Origin: Psoroptes ovis
Lineage: Eukaryota > Arthropoda > Arachnida > Sarcoptiformes > Psoroptidae
Assembly: GCA_002943765.1 (NCBI GenBank)
Contig: PQWQ01000017.1
Coordinates: 434,001-498,000 of the forward strand
Reading direction: 5' to 3'
DNA: 64,000 nucleotides
The position numbers and the translations under genes were made by a program. Below the pieces are notes generated by a model that had not been told where the DNA came from, did no database searches, and saw only the letters and a program-made list of their open reading frames with translations. Numbering within the stretch: the stretch's first letter is position 1; every line of letters begins with the position of its first letter. Shown here one piece after another: positions 37,399 to 47,400 of this stretch.

Positions 37399-37707
37399 TT
37401 TTCTGCCCAAAATTGACCAACTTATTTAAATTGGTCCAGATTCAAATCAAAACAATTCAAAAAAAAAAATGCTGCCGACCAAACACGTGTTGTGGTCTAT
37501 TCACATACAACGAATGCAAAGGGGCGGAGCTTATTTGAACGTTTAAATTTTTTTTTGAACCATTTTTTCAACGGTTTTTTTTGCATTTGAAGTCTCTCTG
37601 CACAATTTATAAATCGTTGTCATTTTACTTATTTTGAATCATTTTTGATTTGTTTTTAAACCCATCAATCATCGAGAAATAGCAGAAATTTTATTTAAAA
37701 GTTAAGA
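37399..37707. promoter_or_regulatory. Bidirectional promoter, HEATR1 / CDCA3-like
   Basis: 309 bp lie between divergent start codons. Visible elements are an inverted CCAAT (ATTGG at 37430-37434), a perfect E-box CACGTG at 37484-37489 and a GC box GGGGCGGAGC at 37521-37530. The GC box and E-box stand out in otherwise AT-rich DNA. I infer a TATA-less housekeeping promoter driving a ribosome-biogenesis gene and a cell-cycle gene. Confidence 0.6.
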
Positions 37708-38990
37708 ATGAACATTTTAAAACGTTTTACATCATTTGCCACCGATTCATTTCGTAATTTTCTTTATGAAGACGATAAATCACATCATCATCATCAACGT
37801 GATCAATCGTACATCATTGATAATGTAACAAACGAAGATGGATCGGCGATCAATCAAGCCATCGTAGTGGATGATGTTGATGATGCCACGGCCAACAAAA
37901 ACAGTGAAGAATTTGATCGAGAATATGAAGAACAATTTCAAATACGTAAATCATTGACAAATTTATTGTTGATGAAAAAACAAAGACGAGGATTGCGACC
38001 GAAAAATCGTAAAATAACCAAAACAGTCATCATGAGCGATCCACGTTCACCGACAAATGATTTTGCTCGTACACCTATCATCGTCGAAAAGATTGAATAT
38101 AATGGTTTGTTTTTGACTAATTTAGTTTGTTTCAATTTATTAATGTTTTTTCAATCAATGTTTCAGATGTTTTATCACCATTCAATGTAACCGAAATGTT
38201 GGACACAATTGAATCTGCTATTGAATGTACTGAACAAACATTGATCGATGATAATGGACAGGAAATTGATGTAAACAATGATGAAGAAGCTGAAGCATTG
38301 ATATCAAACGAAGTCTTACCTTCGATCGATGATGAAATAAAGCCGTCAGCTGTTGAAAGTCAAAATTGTAATGTAAACACGGACCAAGATGCAAAAGTTG
38401 ATGATTTGAATGAAAATTTCGAGAAAATAATGAATCTGAATGAAATGTATGATTGGAATCAATTGACCAAATATAATAGCGACGAGAACGCATGTAATGA
38501 TAATATTGTGGATAAACCATTGAGTGATTCATTGATAGTTGAAACATCACAATCGACAATTTTGGATGATCCAGCTCCAACAACAGTAACAACCGTAGAT
38601 AATGCACCATCACAATCTGTACATGAATCGCCTGACAACGAAAATGATGAAAACGACGCTCAAAATTCTAAAAGTGAACAAGAAAATGAAAATAATTGTA
38701 AGATAATCGGTTACAGTATGAAAACACAAATCAATGATATGAATCCATTGAAATTTAAAGCATCTACACCGAAAAAACCATTGAAAAAGTCGCAAAAACC
38801 ACGAACACCATTAATGTCAATCAACAATAGTCCATTGATGGTAAAATCACAACAAAAATTGATTAAAAAACGAGTAACAAAACCACAACATCAAAGACGA
38901 TTGCCTCGAAAACCATCAACACCATTGAATAATCGAGTACTTGTGAATAATAATAATAATTTGATAACATTTGACAAGGAAAATTATTGA
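37708..38990 (+). CDS. CDCA3: CDCA3/Tome-1-like protein with C-terminal KEN box
   Basis: Two exons, 37708-38104 and 38167-38990, join in frame to 406 residues. The sequence is mostly acidic and disordered. Residues about 111-124 read DPRSPTNDFARTPI, matching the DPRSPT-G-ARTPI repeat of vertebrate CDCA3. The protein ends FDKENY, so a KEN degron (403-405) sits at the very C-terminus, where CDCA3 has its DKENQ. A basic region with several Thr-Pro and Ser-Pro sites (ASTPKKP, KPRTPLMS, KPSTPLN) precedes it. By family knowledge CDCA3 is an APC/C-Cdh1 substrate that promotes mitotic entry. The match is motif-based, so other KEN-containing mitotic proteins remain possible. Its 3' end converges on NDUFA13. 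Confidence 0.68.
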
Positions 38991-39089
38991 AAAATCTTAA
39001 AATGACAGTTTCTCAAAGGCTCTATGACTTATGACAATTATATTTTGTATTTTTTTAACGAATTCTTTTTCCATATTCATCATTTATAT

Positions 39090-39095
39090 AATAAA
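39090..39095 (+). terminator. Candidate poly(A) signal of CDCA3-like gene
   Basis: AATAAA 100 nt after the stop. An opposing AATAAA for NDUFA13 (plus-strand TTTATT at 39123-39128) is 28 bp away, so the two 3' ends abut or overlap. Confidence 0.5.
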
Positions 39096-39175
39096 TATTC
39101 TAAATTTATAATAATCCATCAATTTATTTTCAATATATGTACTGTTTAATAACTAGAAAATTATCATTATATTGC

Positions 39176-39799
39176 TTAACTAAGTGAATTTATTGTAGTA
39201 TCTTCCAAACCAACATCTCTATTTGGCTTAGTGAATTCAGTAATATCGCTCAATGAACGATGACCATAAAATTCTTCCATTGAAACATTTGGTAATGCAT
39301 TTTCTGGTAATGTTTTATATACTTTCGATCCCCATAATGTTCCTACTTCCCAATCGGGTACATTTTTCATCAGGTTACGTTCAACGTTACGATTATGTCG
39401 TAATTGACGTAAAAATCTGCAATAAATAAGAATTAAAATCGAATCTCTATTCAGTTTATGATTGATAATTACGCTCGATCAATTTCAGCACGAACTAATG
39501 GTTCAACAGCAATAACATGATCCAAATATTCGGCATTCAATTTATGCAGATATCTTTTACGTTGATTAAAATAATAAACACCATAAATGCTTAGCATAGT
39601 GCTACCAATGAAGAATGCTTTGTCTTTGATTAAGAGACAAAATTAAAATGAAATCAAAGTAAAATCAATTCAAACCATCCAATATAATCAACTTACATCC
39701 AAAAATACGTTGAGCTGGAATACGGCGATAATTAATCTCTTCGAATCCACCGGGTGGTGGCATTTCTTGTTTCGGTGGTGTTTGAGTATATGCCGACAT
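39176..39799 (-). CDS. NDUFA13: NADH dehydrogenase 1 alpha subcomplex subunit 13 (GRIM-19)
   Basis: Accessory subunit of respiratory complex I in the inner mitochondrial membrane. Three exons, 39697-39799, 39473-39623 and 39176-39416, with introns of 73 and 56 bp, give 164 residues, close to the family's 144-154. It begins MSAYTQTPPKQEMPPPGGFE and continues INYRRIPAQR, matching the conserved MPPPGGY-x-I-x-Y motif. Exon 2 holds the single transmembrane helix (AFFIGSTMLSIYGVYYFNQR) followed by a charged helix. Exon 3 has MKNVPDWEVGTLWGSKVYKT, matching the family's MKDVPDWKVGES segment. The start codon is 235 bp from that of EBP2 on the other strand. Confidence 0.95.
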
Positions 39800-40034
39800 T
39801 TTTCCAAATTTTTATTGATTTAAATTTGATCAACAAGAAAAAATTGATTTTTCCCGATTCTAACCTGGCGAATGCCAAAAACAAAAACAAAACAAAAAGG
39901 TCAAATTTACTGTTCATAGATGACGGTTTTTTGTGAAACGTTGTTTATTTAAGGACCATTTTAAGACTTTTGCACGTGGTAAATTCGGGGAATTTTCAAA
40001 GTTTCGACGATTTTTGAAATTAGACCAACCAAAA
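39800..40034. promoter_or_regulatory. Bidirectional promoter, NDUFA13 / EBP2
   Basis: 235 bp lie between divergent start codons. A perfect E-box CACGTG lies at 39973-39978, 57 bp upstream of the EBP2 ATG. The rest is A/T runs. The frame of EBP2 stays open upstream of the ATG, beginning at a GTG, which I take as accidental. Confidence 0.55.
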
Positions 40035-41109
40035 ATGCCTAAAAATCGACTTATTCTGGAAAAAATTATTGCACCTACTGCAGAAAAAGATGAACATGAC
40101 GATGATGAAGACTATGATCAAGAATCAATCGATTCAGATGAAGAATTGGCAAATGATTTTGCAGCTGGTAAACTTAAACCAGGTCTTTATGGTATGGTAC
40201 CATTTAAAAGAACTTCGGAGCAAATCAATGATCAAGATGGTAAGTTTTTAGTTGTTCTAATGTTATCTATTTTGACTCAAATTGTTTATTTAATCGTTCG
40301 AAACAAAAGGTTTAACAAAAAAATTGAATGATATAAAATTATTCGAAAATAATTGGCTGGAAAGATTAGATATGATCAGTGAGCCAGCACCAATAACACC
40401 CGAATTATTACAACAATATGGTGATTTAGAATTAAAAGTGAATCGTAAAGGAGAAATATCGGGTGAAAATCAATCAACCGATTCAGCACAAAATGATTTT
40501 AAACGTGAAATGTTATTCTATCGACAAGCACAAACAACCGTAATGGATTGTATTAAATTATTACATAATAAATATAATATAAAAAACACTCGAAGACCAG
40601 ATGATTATTTTGCTGAAATGTTGAAAACAGATGAACATATGAAAAAAGTATATGAAAAATTAGAAACCAAACAACAATCAATGGAAGCATCGGACAAAGC
40701 TAAACGACAAAGACAGTTGAAAAAATATGGTAAAAAAGTACAACAAGAAATTCAGCTGAAACGGCAACAAGAAAAACGTGAATTATTGGATAAAATACAA
40801 AAATATAAAAAAGGAAAGTTGGAATCGTTGGATTTTCTCGACAATAATAATGGTCAACAACAGCCCAGTTCCTCAAAACAAGCCAGCAACAATAAACAAA
40901 AACAATTGAAGAATAAAAAATTGACTAAAAAACAAAAATACAAAGAATCTAAATATGGTTATGGTGGCCGTAAAAAGCGTTCGAAATATAATTCATCACA
41001 ATCATCGGCAGATATGTCATCGTTTTCGGTTCGTAAACATGGACGGCCACGAATGAAAAAGAATCGACCAGGAAAATCAAGACGGCAAAAAATGAGGAAT
41101 AAATCTTAG
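40035..41109 (+). CDS. EBNA1BP2: rRNA-processing protein EBP2 (EBNA1BP2 homologue)
   Basis: Nucleolar factor for 27S pre-rRNA processing and 60S subunit assembly. Exons 40035-40239 and 40310-41109, with a 70-bp intron, give 334 residues, the usual length. The acidic N-terminus (DEHDDDEDYDQESIDSDEEL) is followed by AAGKLKPGLYGMVPFKR. The EBP2 core has WLERLDMI, the REMLFYRQAQTTVMDCIKLL helix and RPDDYFAEMLKTDEHMKKVY, all strongly conserved in the family. The C-terminal third is Lys/Arg-rich and ends in a nucleolar-type basic tail (GRPRMKKNRPGKSRRQKMR). The ATG was chosen at MPKNRL. It is head to head with NDUFA13 and followed in tandem by the AP-5 mu-like gene at 223 bp. Confidence 0.95.
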
Positions 41110-41332
41110 GCGAAAATGATTAATCGATTAATTCAAATTAATTAATTGTAATTAATTTTTGATTGAAATTTTAATAAAATTTTCTTTTGATTCCAAAAAT
41201 CTGCGCAGTTGTCTTGGAGTTGTCAAAAATCAGCTGATTTTTTGAATTTTAAAGCTTTTGAATTGCAATTTTGCCAAGTGTCTTGTGAATTGGGCGTTTA
41301 TACCCTTCTCAATCATTTGACCAAATTTGACA

Positions 41333-43387
41333 ATGACCATCTATCGATTATGGTTAATATCGTTGAAAGATAAACAAATATTGTATACGAAATATTTTCC
41401 ACATTTAGAGCGGATAGATAATTTTGAATTTCCACCACTTACATGCGATGAATTTTTAAAATGTTTATTCATATCATTAGGATTAAATTACAATGCGGTG
41501 ATCCGAACCAAATCAAGAGATTTTATCAATCCGACATTATCATCAACATTCGGCGAACATGATGATGATGGTAAATCTTTTAGCACTTCATATTCACGTG
41601 AACGACGATCATCATCAGCATCATCGATATCATCACATTCATCGCTATCGTCTTACATGTCAAATATGACACTTAATTCGACGATGTTACCATCGTTGTC
41701 ATCATCATCGACATCATCAACAGCTAAACAATCATCATTATCATCGATTATGAATGATAATCAAATCAAATTATCCAATTCAATAATTTTGAAAGAAAAT
41801 CTTTGTCTTTATAATCATTTACCGCTGCTAATTTGTCCATTAATTAATTTACAAAATAATAATGCAATAATTAATAATCGAAAATCAATGAATCTATTGA
41901 TCAATTATCTCATTATGATGATTTACGAACAAAATGGTTATCTATTTGTTTGTTTACCACGAATCGATAAAAATTTGAGGGAAGAATTATCGAATCAAAT
42001 GAATCAACAATCGAAATCATTATCATTGTGCAATATAAATGATCGATTATTAATGAAAGAAACAAATGTAACATTGTCATATACGATATTGAATATGTTA
42101 TCATCCGCTTATTTTCAACAAAATAAATCATTAAAATCATTAGAATCGTTCATCATGAATCATTTACCATTCGGTACATTGATCAAAACTAATCATCAGC
42201 CACAAACAGAATCATTCCTCGTTGTCCAACAATCAAAACAAACGAAACCGAAACCATCGTTGATCATCAAACTCGTTGAAACATTATCAACATCATTTCG
42301 GACGATTGATGATCATCAATCGAGCACCGACAATCTAATGAAACCAAATTTAATAAAAGAAAAAATTTTCGGTACATTGGACATGAAATATCGAACGAAT
42401 GATCGATCATCATCAAGATCATCAACGATTATAGCGAACATTGATAATTTATCCACAGTTACCTTAGTTTTACCATCAAATTGCCATGTGAGCAATGATC
42501 AACCGCTACAACAACAATCATCATCATCATCATCATCATCAGCGATCATTTACAATTGTAAAAATATGAATGATAATAGCAGATTAAACCTGATTCATTA
42601 TAAATCGATCGATGATTTCGAAGCGAATGTATCAACAGGTGTAGGTGGCCAACGAAATAAATTCTTCAATGTAAAATATTTAATTTATCAAAATAAACCG
42701 ACAAACAATACGAATAATCAAAATCAGCCAAAATCATTCACGATTGAATCAAAAAATCTACATCATCTTTGTTTACAAATTCAATTCAATGCGCCGATGC
42801 GTTCATCACTGAATAATCAATTGAAATATTTCAGATATTTTCAAATAAAATTTCAATTAAATCAACAACAACAGCAATCATCATCAAATAATTCGAGTCA
42901 ATCGCGTGTAAACAATGTTCAAACCACCAGTAATTCAATCAATAATCTCATCATACGCAATTCAATCAAAGTGAATTATGGCAAGTTGAAATTTGCCGAA
43001 CAAAACGCATTGTATTGGCAATGTGATTTATCAAAAATGAGCAATAATAATTCATCGATGATATCGATTAATTTTGATTTGATTATCACCAAAGATAATT
43101 TGAAATTCTTGGATACACAATTGTCGTTTGATTATTTGATGAAAATTCCTATAAATTTACGACCGAATCGTGCGGATAATCAAAAAATATTCGAGACCAC
43201 TCAATTGATCAATCAATCATCATCGATCATTGAACCGTATCTGAAATTCACGAAAATATCGCTGATCAATCCGAGAATGGTCGATGAATCAACAACATCA
43301 GCCAATGACAATATCATTGGTCAATTTGAATACGAAATGAATAGTTTTGAATATCGTTTGTGGCCAACGATCGATTCGGGTGTTTGA
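41333..43387 (+). CDS. AP5M1: AP-5 complex mu-subunit-like protein
   Basis: A 684-residue single-exon protein. The ATG is 41333-41335; the frame extends two codons upstream only from a TTG. The N-terminus TIYRLWLISLKDKQILYTKY resembles the longin-like start of AP5M1 (VWLISHE). The mid-part has GYLFVCLPRI and later HLPFGTLI, which parallels the CPFGTLLD motif of AP5M1. The C-terminal half is beta-rich and fits a mu-homology domain: KIFGTLDMKY, STVTLVLPSN, IKVNYGKLKFAEQNALYWQC and a late YLKFTKISLINP strand. AP-5 works on late endosomes and lysosomes; mu subunits hold cargo or membrane contacts. Ser and Asn/Gln insertions account for the extra length over human (about 490). Assignment rests on order and scattered motifs, so it is moderate. 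Confidence 0.62.
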   Translation: MTIYRLWLISLKDKQILYTKYFPHLERIDNFEFPPLTCDEFLKCLFISLGLNYNAVIRTKSRDFINPTLSSTFGEHDDDGKSFSTSYSRERRSSSASSISSHSSLSSYMSNMTLNSTMLPSLSSSSTSSTAKQSSLSSIMNDNQIKLSNSIILKENLCLYNHLPLLICPLINLQNNNAIINNRKSMNLLINYLIMMIYEQNGYLFVCLPRIDKNLREELSNQMNQQSKSLSLCNINDRLLMKETNVTLSYTILNMLSSAYFQQNKSLKSLESFIMNHLPFGTLIKTNHQPQTESFLVVQQSKQTKPKPSLIIKLVETLSTSFRTIDDHQSSTDNLMKPNLIKEKIFGTLDMKYRTNDRSSSRSSTIIANIDNLSTVTLVLPSNCHVSNDQPLQQQSSSSSSSSAIIYNCKNMNDNSRLNLIHYKSIDDFEANVSTGVGGQRNKFFNVKYLIYQNKPTNNTNNQNQPKSFTIESKNLHHLCLQIQFNAPMRSSLNNQLKYFRYFQIKFQLNQQQQQSSSNNSSQSRVNNVQTTSNSINNLIIRNSIKVNYGKLKFAEQNALYWQCDLSKMSNNNSSMISINFDLIITKDNLKFLDTQLSFDYLMKIPINLRPNRADNQKIFETTQLINQSSSIIEPYLKFTKISLINPRMVDESTTSANDNIIGQFEYEMNSFEYRLWPTIDSGV

Positions 43388-44493
43388 ATTTTTTCAAAAA
43401 TTCAAATTTAAAATTTTTGGCGCCAAATTCAAATTTTAAAAATTTCAAGATTTTGTTTTTTTCATTTAAAACTCTTGAGATTTATTTACAATTGTGTATA
43501 TTTTTGAATTCCATTGTTTGTTTATGTGTTTATTAAAAAATTTTGAAATTTTTTTTTTTCAAAATTTCATTTGTAAAAAATAAATAAAAAATATTTTTGA
43601 AATTTCATTTTGTTTTGGTTTGTTGCAATTTGTAAGACAAATAAACATTGAAATATTGATTGATTGATTGATTCAATTTGATGATTGAATGTATGCATGA
43701 ATGTACGAATGTATGTTTTAAATATATAAATAAATATATGTGTTTGTATAATGTAATAACCAAAGGTATAAATGTGTTTTTTCATTGTAAAAATTTTCAT
43801 GTAATAAGAATGTGAATGATTGAATTTGAAATGAGGCAAATGAATGAATGTTGAATGACATGAATAACATGTGAAAAAAAGAGGAAAGAATTAAAACAAT
43901 AATGTTTGTATAGATATGAATGTATCAAAAATTAACAAAAATGTTAAAACAAAAAAAAGGGTAAAAATATTAAGGTTAAGGAATATATATGAATCATTGA
44001 ATTGAATGGATTGAAAAATTTGGTTCAAAAAATAAAAAATTTTCATGTGTTCAAAGATGTGTGTGTGTGTGTGTGGTAAATAATGATGTAAACAATTAAC
44101 AATTTGGTTGTAAATAAATAAATATTTGGATATAGTTGTGTTTGGTTTGCTCGGTAAAATGGTAAAACAGAAATTTGTAAATGGTTTCATCAATGAGGCG
44201 TTTTTGAAGAATGTTCAATATGTTTCAGATGATGATTATTCTTGTAATCAATGTATTTATAATAATAATATTTATATAAAGATGAGTATATTTACAATTG
44301 AGTTTCATTGTTTTTTTTTTTGAAAATTTCAAGTTTGTATTTTATACAATAAGGAGAAAAATTTGTTCATTTATAGTATTTTAGATGAATATAATCGAAT
44401 ATTGTACCAAATAATAATAATTTCTTGATGATTTATACAAGTCAGAGTACAATGATCATCATTATTCGATTTCATTTCATTTCATTTGATTAA
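43388..44493. other. 3' intergenic region between convergent AP-5 mu-like and insulin-receptor genes
   Basis: AT-rich sequence holding both 3' UTRs. AATAAA at 43579-43584, about 190 nt after the AP-5 mu-like stop, is the likely poly(A) signal. A short GT run lies at 44060-44074. The open frames here are repeat-driven and I assign none. Confidence 0.6.
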
Positions 44494-47400
44494 TCAAACC
44501 ATAGACGTATCGATATAATGACCATTCATATTTGTATCATCATTACTATTATTATTACCATTATTCGTATTAGGAACATTATTATTATCATTAATATTAC
44601 TATTAATATGACGTTTATGTAACCATGGTTGTTGTTGTTGCTGCTGTTGATGTTGATCATTTTTTATCCTTGATAACAATGGATTAATAGGAAAATTTGA
44701 TTCATTTTCATTCGATAATATTTCTGATGATGAACTATGTAATGTTGATGTATCATTTGAATGATGATTAAAATTATTATTGTCACCATTTTGTTGCAAC
44801 ACAACCGATGATTGTTGTTGTTGAGAATTATCATTATTATCATTTATTGTTATCACTTCCATTGGATAACTATTTCGTTTGGAATCATTATTACGATTAC
44901 TATTATTGATATAATTGTAATTATTAAAATTCCATATGTTTGAAGAACTCTTAGGATTATTATTATTATTATTGTTGTAATTCGAAGAAAATTTCGGATT
45001 TTGTTTTCGATTCGTAATATTATCATGTAATTTTCGATTATTATTATTATTATGTGGTAAAAATTTTACTTGTAATGATTCATCATCATTATCATTATCA
45101 TTACGACGATTATTCACCACTACATTAACATCATCATCATCATCATTTTCTTGATCACTCGATGATGGACTAGATGATAATGATGATGATGAACATACTG
45201 ATGAACTGCTTGTATGTGATAGATTATCACCTTTAGTACCATCTGCGCTAACATTCAAAGGTATTAATGTTTCATCTTTATGTTCATTGATATCATTATT
45301 GTTGTTGTTATTATTATTATTATTATTTGATTCTCTAATTTTTTGATTCATTTGTTGATTTAGCAATGATTGTTGTGCTTGTTGCTGTTGTTGTTCAGCT
45401 AATCTTTCATCTTCAGACTTTCGAAACAAATCATATGTATAAAAACATTTGGCTAAAAATGTATCTTTGTTTTCAATATGATTCAATAATATATTGATAA
45501 TCCTTAAAAATGATGGTCTACTTTTAGGCTTTTTAGCCCAACACAATACCATTAATTGCCATCTAATTAGAATTTGAAAATATGAATAATTTATTAAAAT
45601 TGAAAAATGATCAAAATTTTATGACAACTTACATGATTTTAGGACAATTTTTCGGTTCATTCATATGCTTATTTTCCATTACATATTTTAATACTTCTTC
45701 ATTCGACATACCATGATATGGTTGTGAGCCTAATGTAATTATTTCCCATAATACAACACCATATGCCCATACATCGGAATATGTAGTGAATATACCATCT
45801 TTTAGTGATTCAGGACTCATCCATCTGACCGGTAGAAAGCCTTTATCACCTTTACGATAATAATCAGATTCACAAATGTCTGTAAAAGAAAAACATTAAA
45901 CAATTTGATTAACGCATGATTACATCAACCATAGGAAATAATGTATGACTACCTCTTGTCATTCCGAAATCACCAATTTTCACAGTCAAATCTTCGGATA
46001 ACATACAATTACGTGCAGCTAAATCACGATGTACAAATTTTTTCGATGCTAAATATGCCATACCATCGGCAATTTCGATTGACATACGATAAATTTGTGA
46101 TAGCGTAGGTGGATGTGGATCAATATTTTCATGATCTGGTCGATTTTTCCTAAGGTAATTTCTGAGATCACCATTTGGCATAATTTCCATTAATACTAAA
46201 AATGGTGTATCTTTTGAACATATTCCCAATAATTTTACTACATGATGACAATCAGTAAATGATCTATGGATGTTTCGAAACAAATTTAAAATAAAATGAA
46301 TAAAAATCAATCAATTTAAAGAAGAGACATACTTCATAATGTCAGCTTCTTTCAAGAAATTCACACGATCACGTGCACCTTTATCTTCATTCAATTTTTT
46401 CACTGCACATCTTACAACCGATTTATCTTGTTTATCAATAAATTCACCAACAAATACTTCACCAAATGATCCTTTACCTAGTTTTTGTATTAACGTAATT
46501 TTGTCACGCGGTATTTCCCATTTGGGATCAATAACATAATCTATTTTTAAAATCGCAAAATTAAAAATGTAAATTTAATGAGATTTAAATGAGATTTTTG
46601 AATTTGCGAAAAACGGAAAAAACAAAAACTTACTATAATTTGAATTCATATAATCAGGATTTACTGATATATAATCCAACTTTTTATGATCAACATGATA
46701 TTTGTAGTAAACAATAATGATCATTATAATTAGAATCAATATTATTATTGATATTATTATGTAATTAATATGATCATTATTTTTATAATCATCAATATAA
46801 ATATAGATTGGCTCGGTCCAATTACTATAATCAGCCAATGATAATGAACGTAAACGAAATGAATAATTACCGGATGGTAATTTAATATAATAACCATTAT
46901 TATTATTTTCATAATCGTTTGCCGATATACATTTTTGATCATATAAATCTTGTGATTTATATTCAATGTCATAGCTCAGTATAAAACCATTCGGTTCGCT
47001 AGGTGGTTGCCAATGTAAATAAATCGGTGTTAATATTGATGTTTGTGTTGATCCCGATGATAATAATGTACTGTTCTCGAATGAATAAGTAATCGATGTA
47101 TGATTAATATCATCAGCACCGGATAATGGTAATGTTTTTATCGATGTGATTGCTGATACACTACAATGTTGGGCATCATTTTTATGATCTTGACATGCAA
47201 TCACTTCGATTATATATTCAGTAAAATGTTTAAGATTATCAAATAAAATTGATTCTTTTTCGACAATCTTCTGATATAATGTCGGTGTTGATGTATTTGG
47301 CGTTGTATCAACGATATTAGTGGATGCAAATGTCATCGTCGTTGATGATGGTGATAATGTGGTTGTGGATATTGGTACAGATGATGATGATGATGATGAT

